From the NCBI RefSeq assembly GCF_001761325.1, contig NZ_CP017478.1, positions 1,633,501 through 1,697,500 of the forward strand: DNA of 64,000 nt. Direction: 5' to 3'. This document shows, one piece after another, positions 27,648-37,000 of the stretch. A program made the translations under genes and the position numbers. The notes beneath the pieces are model-generated. The model worked only from the letters and a program-made list of their open reading frames with translations. It did no database searches and was not told the DNA's origin. This stretch comes from Urechidicola croceus (lineage in GTDB: Bacteria > Bacteroidota > Bacteroidia > Flavobacteriales > Flavobacteriaceae). Every line of letters starts with the position of its first letter. The first letter of the stretch is position 1.

Positions 27648-28588
27648 TAATGCATAAATTGACTTTGTCGGTAATGCTCTTCATCACCTTTTATCATTTG
27701 TAAATAACTAAAATATCTTGAAGGTGCAATTTCATCATTTTCTAGCGCTTTTTTAACTGCACATTGAGGCTCTTTTTGATGCAAACAATTACTGAATTTA
27801 CAATCTTTTTTTAATTTAAAAAACTCTGGAAAATAATCTGTAATTTGATGTGGTTCAAAATCTACAACACCAAAGCCCTTAATTCCCGGAGTATCAATTA
27901 TAAATCCTCCAAAAGATAATTCATGCATTTCAGCAAAAGTTGTAGTGTGCTGCCCTTGACCATGTTGTTGAGAAATTTCAGCCGTTTTAATATTTAATGT
28001 AGGTTCAATAGTATTAATCAACGTACTTTTTCCAACTCCAGAATGTCCTGAAAACATACTTACTCTATCTATCATTAATTCTTTAACAAGATCAATATTG
28101 AAATTTTCGGTTGCAGAAACATCAATACATAAGTAACCTATATCTGAATAAATTTGAGAAAGTTCCTCTTTTTTTTCAAATTGCTCGTTATCATAAGAAT
28201 CTACTTTATTGAATAATAAAACGGCTGAAATATTGTAGGCTTCTGCTGTTGCTAAAAATCGATCTATAAATCCAGGGAATGTTGGAGGATTATCAACTGT
28301 TACCAACAAAAATGCAACATCTATATTTGCTGCTATAATGTGTGTTTGTTTAGATAGGTTTACCGATTTTCGTACTATATAGTTTTTACGCTCATGTATA
28401 TTGGTAATTACTCCAGTATCTTTATTTTCTTCTAAATCAAAATCAACAATATCTCCAACTGCAATCGGATTAGTACTTTTAATATCTTCCATTCTAAATT
28501 TACCACGAATTCTACACTCGTAGTAATTTCCACTTTCTATTCTAATTGTATACCAACTTCCTGTTGATTTTGAAACAAGTCCTGTCAT
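27647..28588 (-). CDS. rsgA: Ribosome small-subunit-dependent GTPase A
   Basis: RsgA helps late maturation of the 30S subunit. The 313-residue protein has an N-terminal OB-fold (about 1-70), a circularly permuted GTPase domain with G4 (LLFNKVDSYD) before G1 (SGHSGVGKSTLIN) and G3 (DTPGIKGFG), and a C-terminal zinc motif (CKFSNCLHQKEPQC). The start MTGLVSKSTGSWYTIR is where the family begins. It is followed directly by dtd. The promoter box lies only four bases upstream of the ATG. Confidence 0.97.
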   Translation of the reverse strand: MTGLVSKSTGSWYTIRIESGNYYECRIRGKFRMEDIKSTNPIAVGDIVDFDLEENKDTGVITNIHERKNYIVRKSVNLSKQTHIIAANIDVAFLLVTVDNPPTFPGFIDRFLATAEAYNISAVLLFNKVDSYDNEQFEKKEELSQIYSDIGYLCIDVSATENFNIDLVKELMIDRVSMFSGHSGVGKSTLINTIEPTLNIKTAEISQQHGQGQHTTTFAEMHELSFGGFIIDTPGIKGFGVVDFEPHQITDYFPEFFKLKKDCKFSNCLHQKEPQCAVKKALENDEIAPSRYFSYLQMIKGDEEHYRQSQFMH

Positions 28589-28592
28589 ACTG

Positions 28593-28600
28593 CAAATATA
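28593..28600 (-). promoter_or_regulatory. -7 element of rsgA-dtd, next to the start codon
   Basis: The minus strand reads TATATTTG-CAGT-ATG. With the usual start of transcription 4-7 bases after the box, the mRNA would begin at or within a base or two of the ATG, that is leaderless or nearly so. Confidence 0.55.
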
Positions 28601-28651
28601 ATTTTTTAAACTAGTTTTTTTTAAGGTAATTTTTATTTAAAAAAAATCTCT

Positions 28652-28659
28652 TATATTTG
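28652..28659 (+). promoter_or_regulatory. -7 element of the 28714 gene
   Basis: TATATTTG at 28652-28659 lies 54 bp upstream of the chosen ATG. A TTG-initiated frame from 28657 would begin inside this box, which argues for the later ATG. Confidence 0.55.
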
Positions 28660-28713
28660 TATAAGCCTCTAATTACTATATTCTTAACCAATCTAATTAA
28701 TTCACCTACGAAA

Positions 28714-29520
28714 ATGAAAAAAATTAAAAAACCACTGTTTATTCTACTAATTCTAATTTCTTCAATCTGTTATTCTCAAGAAAAGGTAACCAATGAATCA
28801 ATACTTCAAATGATGAATATGGGCTTTTCTGATGATTTGATAATTAGTAAAATTAATTCGTCCGACTACAAATTTGATACTTCACTGAGTGAATTATCTA
28901 AATTAAATGATGCAGGTGTATCAAATGATATCATTACTTTAATGATTGAAAAATCGAAACATAATACAATTTCAAAAACTGGAATTTATTTTCAAGATGG
29001 AGATGAACTAAAATTAATTCAACCTACTGTTTTTAGTGGAACCAGTAATAATGCTGTTGCACAAAAACTAGTATCTGGCCTCATTAATTCTAAAACCAAA
29101 GCTACTCTTCCAAAATCACAATCTAACAATGTTTTAACTGATAGTTCGCCCGAGTTTACATTTATTTTTGATGTTTCTTCAGCTAGTGTTGACAATATGC
29201 AAACTTCTCCTGGTGGAAATGATAGGTTTAACTGGTGGTTTAAGGTTGCATCTTCACCTAATGAGTTTGTTCTACTTCAATTGAAAGTTAAGGAAAAAAA
29301 GAATTTAAGAGAAGTAATTACAGGTAAAGGTAATGTTTTAACAAGTAGTACTGGAATCGACCCAAAATTTGCGCTACCATTTGATATTGAAGAAATTGAA
29401 GGGAACAAATACAAGGTTACTCCTGCTAATTTACCTCCTGGTGAGTATGCCTTTTTTTATCAAGGGCAAATTCCTGGAGGAAGGTCTAACCAATCGGTAT
29501 TTGATTTTTCTGTTAAATAA
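28714..29520 (+). CDS. Hypothetical secreted protein
   Basis: Not recognised as a named family. From the ATG at 28714 it has 268 residues: a Sec signal (MKKIKKPLFILLILISSICYSQ), then a helical region with two similar motifs, ESILQMMNMGFSDDLIISKI and SELSKLNDAGVSNDIITLMI. Each has the 'xxLxxxGhSDxhIxxMI' pattern often found at the start of Bacteroidota secreted proteins. A beta-rich C-terminal part follows (SPEFTFIFDVSS, VLLQLKVKEKKN, NLPPGEYAFFYQG). Monocistronic and closed by a strong terminator shared with the aromatic operon. Confidence 0.8.
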   Translation: MKKIKKPLFILLILISSICYSQEKVTNESILQMMNMGFSDDLIISKINSSDYKFDTSLSELSKLNDAGVSNDIITLMIEKSKHNTISKTGIYFQDGDELKLIQPTVFSGTSNNAVAQKLVSGLINSKTKATLPKSQSNNVLTDSSPEFTFIFDVSSASVDNMQTSPGGNDRFNWWFKVASSPNEFVLLQLKVKEKKNLREVITGKGNVLTSSTGIDPKFALPFDIEEIEGNKYKVTPANLPPGEYAFFYQGQIPGGRSNQSVFDFSVK

Positions 29521-29538
29521 ACTGTTTATAAAACTATT

Positions 29539-29571
29539 AAAAAAGGCTGTCAAAATTGACAGCCTTTTTTT
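29539..29571. terminator. Bidirectional terminator between convergent genes
   Basis: GGCTGTCAA (29545-29553) pairs with TTGACAGCC (29556-29564) around AA, flanked by A and T tracts, so it can work in both directions. It ends the plus-strand secreted-protein gene and the minus-strand aromatic operon. Confidence 0.92.
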
Positions 29572-29592
29572 AATTTCTAAAAATATAATTTC

Positions 29593-30675
29593 TTAAGATT
29601 TTAAGATTCTTTCTTGATGATTAATTGATTCTTGATGAATTGCTTTAAACATTTTCAAAACAAACTCTTCACTCAATCCTTTTTCTTCACCTTGTAATAT
29701 CATTTTACCAAGAATTTCATTCCATCTACTTGATTGTAAAACAGCTATATTTTTCTCTTTTTTCAAGGCTCCTATGGCATCTGAAATATTCATTCTTTTA
29801 CCCATAGTTTCAACAATACTGTTGTCAATAACATCAATTTGAGCACGTAGAGTATTTAATTTAGCATTATAATCTGCAGCATCACTACCTTCTTTTCTTA
29901 TTTTTAAATCTCGCATGATTTGCTTTAAAGTATCAGGTGTTACTTGTTGTCTTGCGTCACTCCATGCCTTTTCAGGATCAAAATGTGTTTCAATCATTAA
30001 ACCATCAAAATTCAAATCTAACGCAGTTTGAGATACATCAAAAATCATTTCTCTCTTTCCTGTAATATGTGAAGGGTCATTGATTAAAGGTATATCTGGA
30101 TATTTATCTTGAAAATCAACTGCTAATTGCCATTCTGGGATATTACGGTATTTTGTTTTTTCATAAGTTGAAAAACCTCTATGAATTGCGCCTATGTTTT
30201 TAACACCAGAATTGTATATTCTTTCAATTCCACCAAGCCATAAAGATAAATCTGGGTTTACTGGATTCTTTACTAATACTGGTTTATCAGTACCTTCTAA
30301 AGCATCAGCAATTTCTTGCATAATAAATGGACTTACTGTTGAACGAGCACCGATCCATAACATATCTACATCGTGTTCTAAGGCCAATTTTACATGAGCA
30401 GCATTTGCAACTTCGGTTGTTGTCTTCATACCCGTTTCTTCCTTCACTTTTTGAAGCCATTTTAAACCCAATGCACCTACACCTTCAAACATTCCTGGAC
30501 GAGTCCTTGGTTTCCATATTCCAGCACGAAAATAATTAACATCAGTATCTTTTAATTCGTGCGCAATTTTTAATACTTGTTCTTCTGTTTCGGCACTACA
30601 TGGTCCTGCAATAACCAATGGATGATCTAAATTCATATCGTCCAACCATTTTCTCATTTCTTTTGTGTTCTTCAT
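29593..30675 (-). CDS. Bifunctional DAHP synthase / chorismate mutase
   Basis: A 360-residue fusion. Residues 1-260 are a type I-beta DAHP synthase (VIAGPCSAET, FRAGIWKPRTRPG, VLVKNPVNPDLSLWLGGIER, DPSHITGKR), the first step of the shikimate pathway. Residues about 270-360 are an AroQ-class chorismate mutase (LNTLRAQIDVIDNSIVETMGKRM, with Arg and Lys of the active site in the helices). Fusions with this domain order are known in Porphyromonas and Prevotella, where the mutase domain also gives feedback by prephenate. It is the last gene of the pheA-aminotransferase-tyrA operon. Confidence 0.95.
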   Translation of the reverse strand: MKNTKEMRKWLDDMNLDHPLVIAGPCSAETEEQVLKIAHELKDTDVNYFRAGIWKPRTRPGMFEGVGALGLKWLQKVKEETGMKTTTEVANAAHVKLALEHDVDMLWIGARSTVSPFIMQEIADALEGTDKPVLVKNPVNPDLSLWLGGIERIYNSGVKNIGAIHRGFSTYEKTKYRNIPEWQLAVDFQDKYPDIPLINDPSHITGKREMIFDVSQTALDLNFDGLMIETHFDPEKAWSDARQQVTPDTLKQIMRDLKIRKEGSDAADYNAKLNTLRAQIDVIDNSIVETMGKRMNISDAIGALKKEKNIAVLQSSRWNEILGKMILQGEEKGLSEEFVLKMFKAIHQESINHQERILKS

Positions 30676-30697
30676 GACTTTTTACTTTTCTAGTTAA

Positions 30698-31564
30698 TTA
30701 TTTATTGTGTTGTTGTTTTTGATTAATTCCTTTTAAAATTTCTTTTAAATGGTTTGTATCGCTCATGCTATTGTGAATTTCTTTTGCATTATCTTGCTCT
30801 ACAAATTCTTTAAATTCGATTAAGTTTTTAATGTATTGTTCTAATGAACTTATCAGGTTTTTTTTATTGTGTAAAAAAATAGGTGTCCAAGTATTTGGTG
30901 AACTTTTAGCCAATCGAACTGTAGATTCGAATCCACTCCCAGCCATATCAAATATATTTTGCTCACTTCTTTCCATTTCAAGTACTGTTTTTCCTAACAT
31001 AAATGAACTTACATGCGATAAATGAGATACATATGCAATGTGCCTATCATGTTCAGTAGCACTCATATATTTGTATTCCATACCTAAACTATCAAAAATT
31101 TCAAAAGCCTTATTTGCAATTTTTCTATCAGTTTTTTCAAGCTCACATAGAATATTTACTTTTTTTGAAAATAAGTCTTTAATTGCGGCTTCTGGTCCTG
31201 AAAATTCTGTACCTGCAATTGGATGTGCTGCTAAGAAATTCTTTCTTTTTGGATGATTTCCTAACATCTTACATATTTCTTCTTTTACTGAACCTACATC
31301 AAAAACTAATGTATCTTCAGCAATAAGATCTAAAACTTTTGCAGCAATCTCAACTACTGTATCAACGGGTGTTGCAATAATTACAACGTCTACATCTGTT
31401 AATTTATTTATAGTTGTAATTTCATCAATAAAACCGATTTCCAATGCTTTTTTTGCATTTTCTGGCCTATCTACACCTAAAATTCTACAGCCAAAGGCGT
31501 CCTTTATATCCAAAGCTAGTGAACCACCTATGAGCCCCAAACCAATAACTGCAATTTTTTCCAT
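30698..31564 (-). CDS. tyrA: Prephenate dehydrogenase
   Basis: The 288-residue protein converts prephenate to 4-hydroxyphenylpyruvate with NAD. It has the Rossmann start MEKIAVIGLGLIGGSLALDI, VDVVIIATPVDTV, DVGSVKEEIC, AAHPIAGTEFSGPEAA and HDRHIAYVSHLSH with the catalytic His. No fused chorismate mutase or ACT domain is present; the mutase is on the neighbouring DAHP synthase. Its start directly abuts the stop of the aminotransferase gene. Confidence 0.95.
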   Translation of the reverse strand: MEKIAVIGLGLIGGSLALDIKDAFGCRILGVDRPENAKKALEIGFIDEITTINKLTDVDVVIIATPVDTVVEIAAKVLDLIAEDTLVFDVGSVKEEICKMLGNHPKRKNFLAAHPIAGTEFSGPEAAIKDLFSKKVNILCELEKTDRKIANKAFEIFDSLGMEYKYMSATEHDRHIAYVSHLSHVSSFMLGKTVLEMERSEQNIFDMAGSGFESTVRLAKSSPNTWTPIFLHNKKNLISSLEQYIKNLIEFKEFVEQDNAKEIHNSMSDTNHLKEILKGINQKQQHNK

Positions 31565-32707
31565 TTATAATCTTTTTAACGCTTTTTCTAATTGTGTTTC
31601 ATCAATACACAATGACAATCTAATATATCCTTCTCCATTTGAACCAAAAATATGTCCAGGTGTTATAAAAATATCTTTATTATAAAGTAAATCATCTACA
31701 ACCTCGTCTGTTGAAATACCTTGAGGCAATCTTGCCCAAACAAACATTCCTACACCCTCTTTATCATACGTACAATTCAATTTGTCTAAAATTTTCCAAA
31801 CTATCTTACGACGACTTTTATAAACAGAATTAACTTCTTCAAACCAATCTTTAGATGAATTTAAAGCAACTATTGCACCTTGTTGGATTCCATAAAACAT
31901 TCCAGAATCCATATTACTTTTTACTTGTAATACCGTATTTATCAAATCTGAATTTCCTAATAACATTCCTACACGCCAACCTGCCATGTTAAATGTTTTA
32001 CTTAATGAGTTCAATTCTAAAACTACACCATTTGCTCCATCTACTTCCAAAATACTCATCGGAGAATCGTTTAAAATGAAACTATACGGATTATCATTCA
32101 CTAAGAGTATTTCATTCCTTTTGGCAAAATCAACCATCTTTTCATACAATTTTTTCGTTGCTGGGGCTCCAGTTGGCATATGCGGATAATTTGTCCACAT
32201 TATTTTCACTTTTGATAGATCTAGTTTTTCTAAATCTTCAAAATTAGGTTCCCAATTTGAATCTTCAGTCAAATCATAAAATATTGGTTTAGCACCTACT
32301 AAATTAGTTACTGATGTGTAAGTTGGATATCCAGGATTTGGTATTAGAACCTCATCACCTTCATTTAAAAAAGCCATTGAGATATGCATAATCCCTTCTT
32401 TTGACCCCATCAATGGCAAAATTTCATTTGTTGGATTTAAGTTAACATTATAATTATCATTATAAAAATTTGAGATGGCACTTCTCAATTCTGGTAATCC
32501 CTGATAACTTTGGTATCCATGTGCCTTAGGGTGTGACAAAGAGTCTTGAATAGCAGTCAAAACATCATTAGATGGTGTCAAATCTGGACTACCAATAGCA
32601 ATACTTATGATAGGTTTCCCTTGATTTCTTAAGCCTGCTACTTCTCTTAATTTTTTTGAGAAATAGTACTCGCTTACATTATTCAATCTATTTGCCTTTT
32701 GTATCAT
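31565..32707 (-). CDS. Pyridoxal-phosphate aminotransferase of the aromatic operon
   Basis: A class I/II fold-type I aminotransferase of 380 residues. It has PNPGYPTYTSVTNLVGA, NYPHMPTGAPA, the catalytic Lys in NSLSKTFNMAGWRVG (near residue 235), and RLSLCIDE for carboxylate binding. By position between pheA and tyrA it probably makes phenylalanine and tyrosine from their 2-oxo acids, or acts on prephenate. Aspartate or diaminopimelate aminotransferase activity cannot be excluded from sequence. The start overlaps the pheA stop by one base (TAATG). Confidence 0.88.
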   Translation of the reverse strand: MIQKANRLNNVSEYYFSKKLREVAGLRNQGKPIISIAIGSPDLTPSNDVLTAIQDSLSHPKAHGYQSYQGLPELRSAISNFYNDNYNVNLNPTNEILPLMGSKEGIMHISMAFLNEGDEVLIPNPGYPTYTSVTNLVGAKPIFYDLTEDSNWEPNFEDLEKLDLSKVKIMWTNYPHMPTGAPATKKLYEKMVDFAKRNEILLVNDNPYSFILNDSPMSILEVDGANGVVLELNSLSKTFNMAGWRVGMLLGNSDLINTVLQVKSNMDSGMFYGIQQGAIVALNSSKDWFEEVNSVYKSRRKIVWKILDKLNCTYDKEGVGMFVWARLPQGISTDEVVDDLLYNKDIFITPGHIFGSNGEGYIRLSLCIDETQLEKALKRL

Positions 32708-33525
32708 TACCTTTTATTTCTAGAGTATTCTCCTAATATTTTTAACGTTTCAACTTTTAATTCAATTTGATTTAAACTTCGCTCGTAATCTTCATACTTG
32801 TCAAAAATTAAATCTGCAAAAAAAGCATAACGCCATGGTGTTTCAATTACTGGCATTGATTGAATCTTTGACAAACTCACATTGTTTTGACCAATTATCC
32901 TCAATATCTCTCCTAAACTTCCTGGTTCATGAGAAGCAGTAAATCGGATAGATGCTTTATCTGCATTATTGTTTTTCACATCATCTTGGTGTTCTAAAAT
33001 AAAAAAACGTGTTGCATTATTTTTAATCGTTTGTATTTCTGGGGCAATTATATTTAAATCATATATACCTGCTGCTAATACACTTGCAATTGCCCCAACA
33101 CCCAACAATTTTTTTTGTTTAATTCGTTTTGCCACTTCAGCAGTATCCTTATCCTCAATTAATTTTATATGTGGATACTTTTCAAAAAAGTCCATACACT
33201 GTAAAATTGCCATTGGATGAGAATACACCTCTTTTATCTCATTTATTGATTGCCCATTTAAACACATCAAATTTTGATGTATTGGAAGATAGTACTCACC
33301 AACTATTCCTAGTTTGTATTTATCAATCAACGCATAATTTGGCAAAATTGAACCCGCTATTGAATTCTCAATAGCCATTACCAATCTATCAACTTTCTTA
33401 TTTTTTAAGTGTATTGGCATTTCTGAAAATGTCATACATTCAAACAATTCAATATCTTCAGAAAAATATTTCTCTGCCACTATATGATGAAATGAACCTC
33501 TAATCCCTTGAATTGCTATCTTCAT
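32707..33525 (-). CDS. pheA: Prephenate dehydratase
   Basis: The 272-residue protein makes phenylpyruvate. The dehydratase domain (about 1-180) has IAIQGIRGSFHHIVAEKYF, AIENSIAGSILPNYAL, SHPMAILQCMDF and NNATRFFILEH, including the Thr-Arg-Phe active-site motif. The ACT domain (about 195-272) begins ASIRFTASHEPGSLGEILRII and should give feedback by phenylalanine. There is no chorismate mutase domain. It is the first structural gene after the attenuator, 12 bp from the terminator's T tract. Confidence 0.96.
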   Translation of the reverse strand: MKIAIQGIRGSFHHIVAEKYFSEDIELFECMTFSEMPIHLKNKKVDRLVMAIENSIAGSILPNYALIDKYKLGIVGEYYLPIHQNLMCLNGQSINEIKEVYSHPMAILQCMDFFEKYPHIKLIEDKDTAEVAKRIKQKKLLGVGAIASVLAAGIYDLNIIAPEIQTIKNNATRFFILEHQDDVKNNNADKASIRFTASHEPGSLGEILRIIGQNNVSLSKIQSMPVIETPWRYAFFADLIFDKYEDYERSLNQIELKVETLKILGEYSRNKR

Positions 33526-33536
33526 TATATTTTTAC

Positions 33537-33572
33537 AAAAGAAAAAGTCTCGATTTTTAATTTCGAGACTTT
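33537..33572 (-). terminator. Attenuator terminator in front of pheA
   Basis: On the minus strand AAAGTCTCGA (33572-33563) pairs perfectly with TCGAGACTTT (33553-33544), a 10-bp stem with a 9-nt loop, followed by TTTTTCTTTT running to 33537. It sits between the leader peptide and the pheA ATG (33525), on the operon's own transcript, so it is a premature terminator rather than the end of an upstream gene. Confidence 0.9.
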
Positions 33573-33616
33573 CTTATTTTAATTTATTATATTTTTTAAA
33601 AAACACACAAAGTCTC
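33565..33616 (-). promoter_or_regulatory. Antiterminator helix of the pheA attenuator
   Basis: The transcript segment GAGACUUU (33616-33609), which begins at the last base of the leader stop codon, is an exact complement of AAAGUCUC (33572-33565), the 5' arm of the terminator. The two 8-10-bp helices exclude each other. A ribosome waiting on the Phe/Tyr codons leaves GAGACUUU free and favours the antiterminator; a ribosome reaching the stop codon covers it and lets the terminator form. Confidence 0.85.
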
Positions 33617-33678
33617 TATCTTTTATTGAAAAAATAAAAGAAATAAAAAAAATTAGACCAAGTGTTTTGTACTTTCAT
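33616..33678 (-). CDS. pheL: Phe/Tyr-rich leader peptide of the aromatic operon
   Basis: A 20-codon frame from ATG at 33676-33678 to TAG at 33616-33618. The sequence begins MKVQNTWSN, then FFYFFYFF (six Phe, two Tyr in eight codons), then NKR. This is the classical layout of phenylalanine-sensing leader peptides such as enterobacterial PheL. It starts about 13 bp after the predicted transcription start and ends where the antiterminator strand begins. Tyr codons within the run suggest sensing of both end products. The symbol pheL is used by analogy. Confidence 0.88.
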   Translation of the reverse strand: MKVQNTWSNFFYFFYFFNKR

Positions 33679-33695
33679 TGTTATTATTTGATATG

Positions 33696-33725
33696 CAAAT
33701 TTAAAAATAAAAAACAAATATGCAA
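33696..33725 (-). promoter_or_regulatory. Promoter of the aromatic amino-acid operon
   Basis: On the minus strand TTG (33725-33723), 19 bases, then TAAATTTG (33703-33696): a full match to the Bacteroidota -33/-7 consensus with ideal spacing. Transcription should begin near 33691 and include the whole leader peptide. Confidence 0.82.
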
Positions 33726-33907
33726 CGACTTCACAGAAGAAATATTAAATAAAAATTAAATCAATGTAATTTTTATTTACTTAGTAGGCATTTCCAATGT
33801 TTGTTGAATATTATTCAACAAACGATTTTACAATTATAATTAACATTCAGATAAAAACAATTACTTATATATTAATCAACAATTAAACTCTTTATATTAT
33901 TGATTCT

Positions 33908-33921
33908 CGCAAACGTTTTCG
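33908..33921. promoter_or_regulatory. LacI-type operator A upstream of susC
   Basis: CGCAAACGTTTTCG is a palindrome centred on CG with one mismatched pair, the form typical of LacI-family operators (GCAAnCGnTTGC). It lies about 20 bp upstream of operator B. Confidence 0.6.
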
Positions 33922-33939
33922 AATTACAAATTAATTTTA

Positions 33940-33953
33940 CACAATCGGTTGCG
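33940..33953. promoter_or_regulatory. LacI-type operator B over the susC -33 box
   Basis: CACAATCGGTTGCG is centred on CG and shares CAATCGGTTGCGTA with the site at 54694-54707. It contains the TTG (33949-33951) that serves as -33 box of the susC promoter, so a bound repressor would block polymerase. Confidence 0.68.
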
Positions 33954-33978
33954 TATTTGATATTTTTTGTTAAATTTG
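33949..33978 (+). promoter_or_regulatory. susC promoter
   Basis: TTG at 33949-33951, 19 bases, then TAAATTTG at 33971-33978: an ideal -33/-7 pair. The predicted start near 33983 gives a 5' leader of about 115 bases before the ATG at 34099; I see no stable hairpin in that leader. The remaining sequence 33726-33907 shows no gene. Confidence 0.78.
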
Positions 33979-34098
33979 TAGAGACGAACTCGATCATGTA
34001 TTATTCTTAAACCACACATGATAGAAGAAATCAAAAGTTTAATTGTTTATAACTAACGAGCAATTAGATGAGTATAATTTTATTTAAATCAATTAACT

Positions 34099-37000
34099 AT
34101 GATTAACTATTTATTTAGTAAAAGCAATTCTACATGCTTTAAACGACTAGGGTTATTAACTCTTTTTATTATGTTTAGTGCACTAATGAATGCACAAACT
34201 ACAGTGTCAGGTACCATTACTGATGCTGATGGCCCTTTACCTGGTGTAAATGTGGTGTTAAAAGGTACAACAAATGGTACTACTGCCGATTTTGACGGTA
34301 ATTATTCAATTTCTAACATTCCAACAAATGGAATATTAGTATTTAGTTCAATAGGTTACACAACTAAAGAAGTAAGTGTAAATGGACAAACTCAAATCAA
34401 TGTTACATTAGATGCAGCAACAGACACCTTAGATGAGGTAATTGTTGTTGGATATGGTTCAATGGAGCGTTCAAATGTTACGGGGGCTATCTCAACTGTA
34501 GATGTTGCTGCGATTGAAAACACACCAGTACCTAATGTTGTTGAAGCGCTTAGAGGTCAGGTTGCTGGTTTACGGGTTACGCGTGGAGGTGGTCAACCAG
34601 GATCTGGAGTTAACTTTACAATTAGAGGTGTAAACTCTTTAGGTGGACAAGCAGCAGAAGGTAATCCAAATAGACCAATAATAGTGGTAGATGGTGTTCC
34701 AATACCAGAAGGAAATCTTTCTGAATTAAATTCTGATGATATTGAATCTGTAAATGTAATTAAAGATGCCGGTGCTGGAGCAATTTATGGGTCTAGTGCT
34801 GCCAATGGTGTTGTTTTAATTACTACTAAAAGTGGTAGTGTTGGCAAGCCAACCATTACAGTAAATGCTTCTTCTTCAATAAACGAAGTTGCTTCAAGAG
34901 TTAACATTATGAATGGTGATGAATATATTAAGTATTTATTTGATTCTGGACAAGGTACTACTGTTGATGGCGTATTAGATGCTAATGAAACAATAAATTA
35001 CATTAATGGAAATCAAGTAGATTGGCAAAATGAACTATTAAAGCAAGGGATTGTAAACAATCTTAGTTTGGCTGTTTCAGGTGGTACTGAAAAAATACGT
35101 TTTTATTTAAGTGGCGATTTATATAAAGAAGAAGGAATTGTTGTAAATTCTGACTACAATAGGTATTCATTCAGATTTAATGGTGATTATTCTCCATCTG
35201 ATAAAGTAAAAATTGGGGCTAGAGTTCAATTAACAAAAAGTTTTGCGGATGAAACTGCAAATGCAATTAATGATTTTCCTGATGGAAATGGTGGGTTTGC
35301 TCCATTTATACCGATATTTAACAATACTCCTTTAGGTGACATTAGAGATGCAGATGGTAACTTTACTAAATTTGTTAGAGATGATAGATTTCAGATAAAT
35401 CCTTTCTTCCGATATGATGAATCTGTAGTTGACAGATTTATCACAAGATCATATGTAAATCCATATGTAGAAATTGGGATTTTAGACGGATTAAAATATA
35501 CATTAAATACTTTTGCTGAAGAACGTAGTCAATTTTATGGACGCTTTACTTCAAGTGATTTTAGAGATGGTGATCCAAGTACAGCTCAAATTCAAAAACA
35601 GAATTCTACAAACTATTTAGTTGATAATATTATTAACTTCAAAAAAGATTATGGAAAACATGGTATAGACGCAACTTTTGTTTATGGATTCCAAAAAAAT
35701 GAATTTGAACAAATCGATGCTTTTTCTGATCAACTAGCAACTGATTTATTAGGATATAATGGTATTGATGATACCTCTACTGAAAACCAAAGATTTAGTT
35801 GGGATACTGATGAATCTGGTAGGGTTTATTACGTTGGTAGAATTGGATATGATTATGACAACAAATATGTAGTAACTTTAACTATGCGTAGAGATGGTTC
35901 ATCTAAGTTTGGACCAAGTACAAGATTTGGTAATTTTCCATCAGCATCTGTTGCATGGAATGCACATAATGAAAGTTTTTGGAATGAAGATGCTGCTTTA
36001 AATTCACTAAAATTTAGAGCAAGTTATGGTACGTTAGGTAATGACAGAATTACAAATTATGGATATCTTGGAACTCCAAGTGTTATTAGATCAACTATAT
36101 TAATAGATCCTGATCCAGATAATGACCCACTTGAACCAGATTTAGTTCCTCAAAATATCGTAGGATATGCAAAAAACACACTTGCCAATCCATATTTGAG
36201 ATGGGAAACTAGTAAACAACTCAATTTAGGTGTTGACTTTGGTTTATTTAACAATAGGTTAAATGGTAGTATTGATGTCTACAAAATTGATACAGGTGAA
36301 ATTTTACTTCCGGAGTTTATCCCTGTTGTAAATGGATATGAGAGTTATATTTCGAACGTAGGTGTAACAACAAACAAAGGTATTGATGTCGCATTAAGAG
36401 GTAATATTATCCAAAATGAAGATTTTACTTGGAATGCTGCTGTGAATTGGGCTACAGATAGAAATGAAGTTGTAAGTCTTAATAGAGCAAACCTAGATTC
36501 TAATGGGCAACCAAGAGATGATGAAGCTAATGGTTGGTTTATCGGAGAGCCAATTGGAGCAATATATAGTTATCAATTTGAAGGTATATGGCAGGCAGAT
36601 GAAGCGGCTGAAGCGGCTGCTTTTAATCAAGTCCCTGGTGATGCTAAATACTTAGATGTGAATGGAGATGGTGAAATAACACCAGGTGAAGATAGATTTG
36701 TAATTGGTACACCTAATCCAGATTGGTACGGTGGTATTACTAATACCTTTACGTATAAAGGCTTAGAATTATCAGTATTACTTGAAGCTGTACAAGGAGT
36801 TACTGTTGTAAATAATTTTTACGGGGGTTACAATGGAAGAAACAATCAGGTTGCTATTGATTATTGGACACCAGAAAGACCATCTAATACGTTCCCAAGA
36901 GTTGGTTCTCAGGATTGGAATGGTGAAAGAGGAGAAGCTGTAAGGGCTAGAGATGCCTCATTTGTTTCACTAAGAAATGTTTCATTAACCTATAACATGC

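Noticed and set aside
28657-28713. TTG-started extension of the secreted-protein gene
   Set aside because: The TTG lies inside the TATATTTG -7 box, and a signal peptide begins at the ATG at 28714.
30194-30539. Plus-strand frames opposite the DAHP synthase gene
   Set aside because: They are antisense shadows of a well-conserved enzyme and lack any recognisable domain.
33726-33907. Search for a riboswitch or second attenuator upstream of susC
   Set aside because: The stretch is AT-rich with no stable helix or leader ORF; only the LacI-type palindromes further right stand out.
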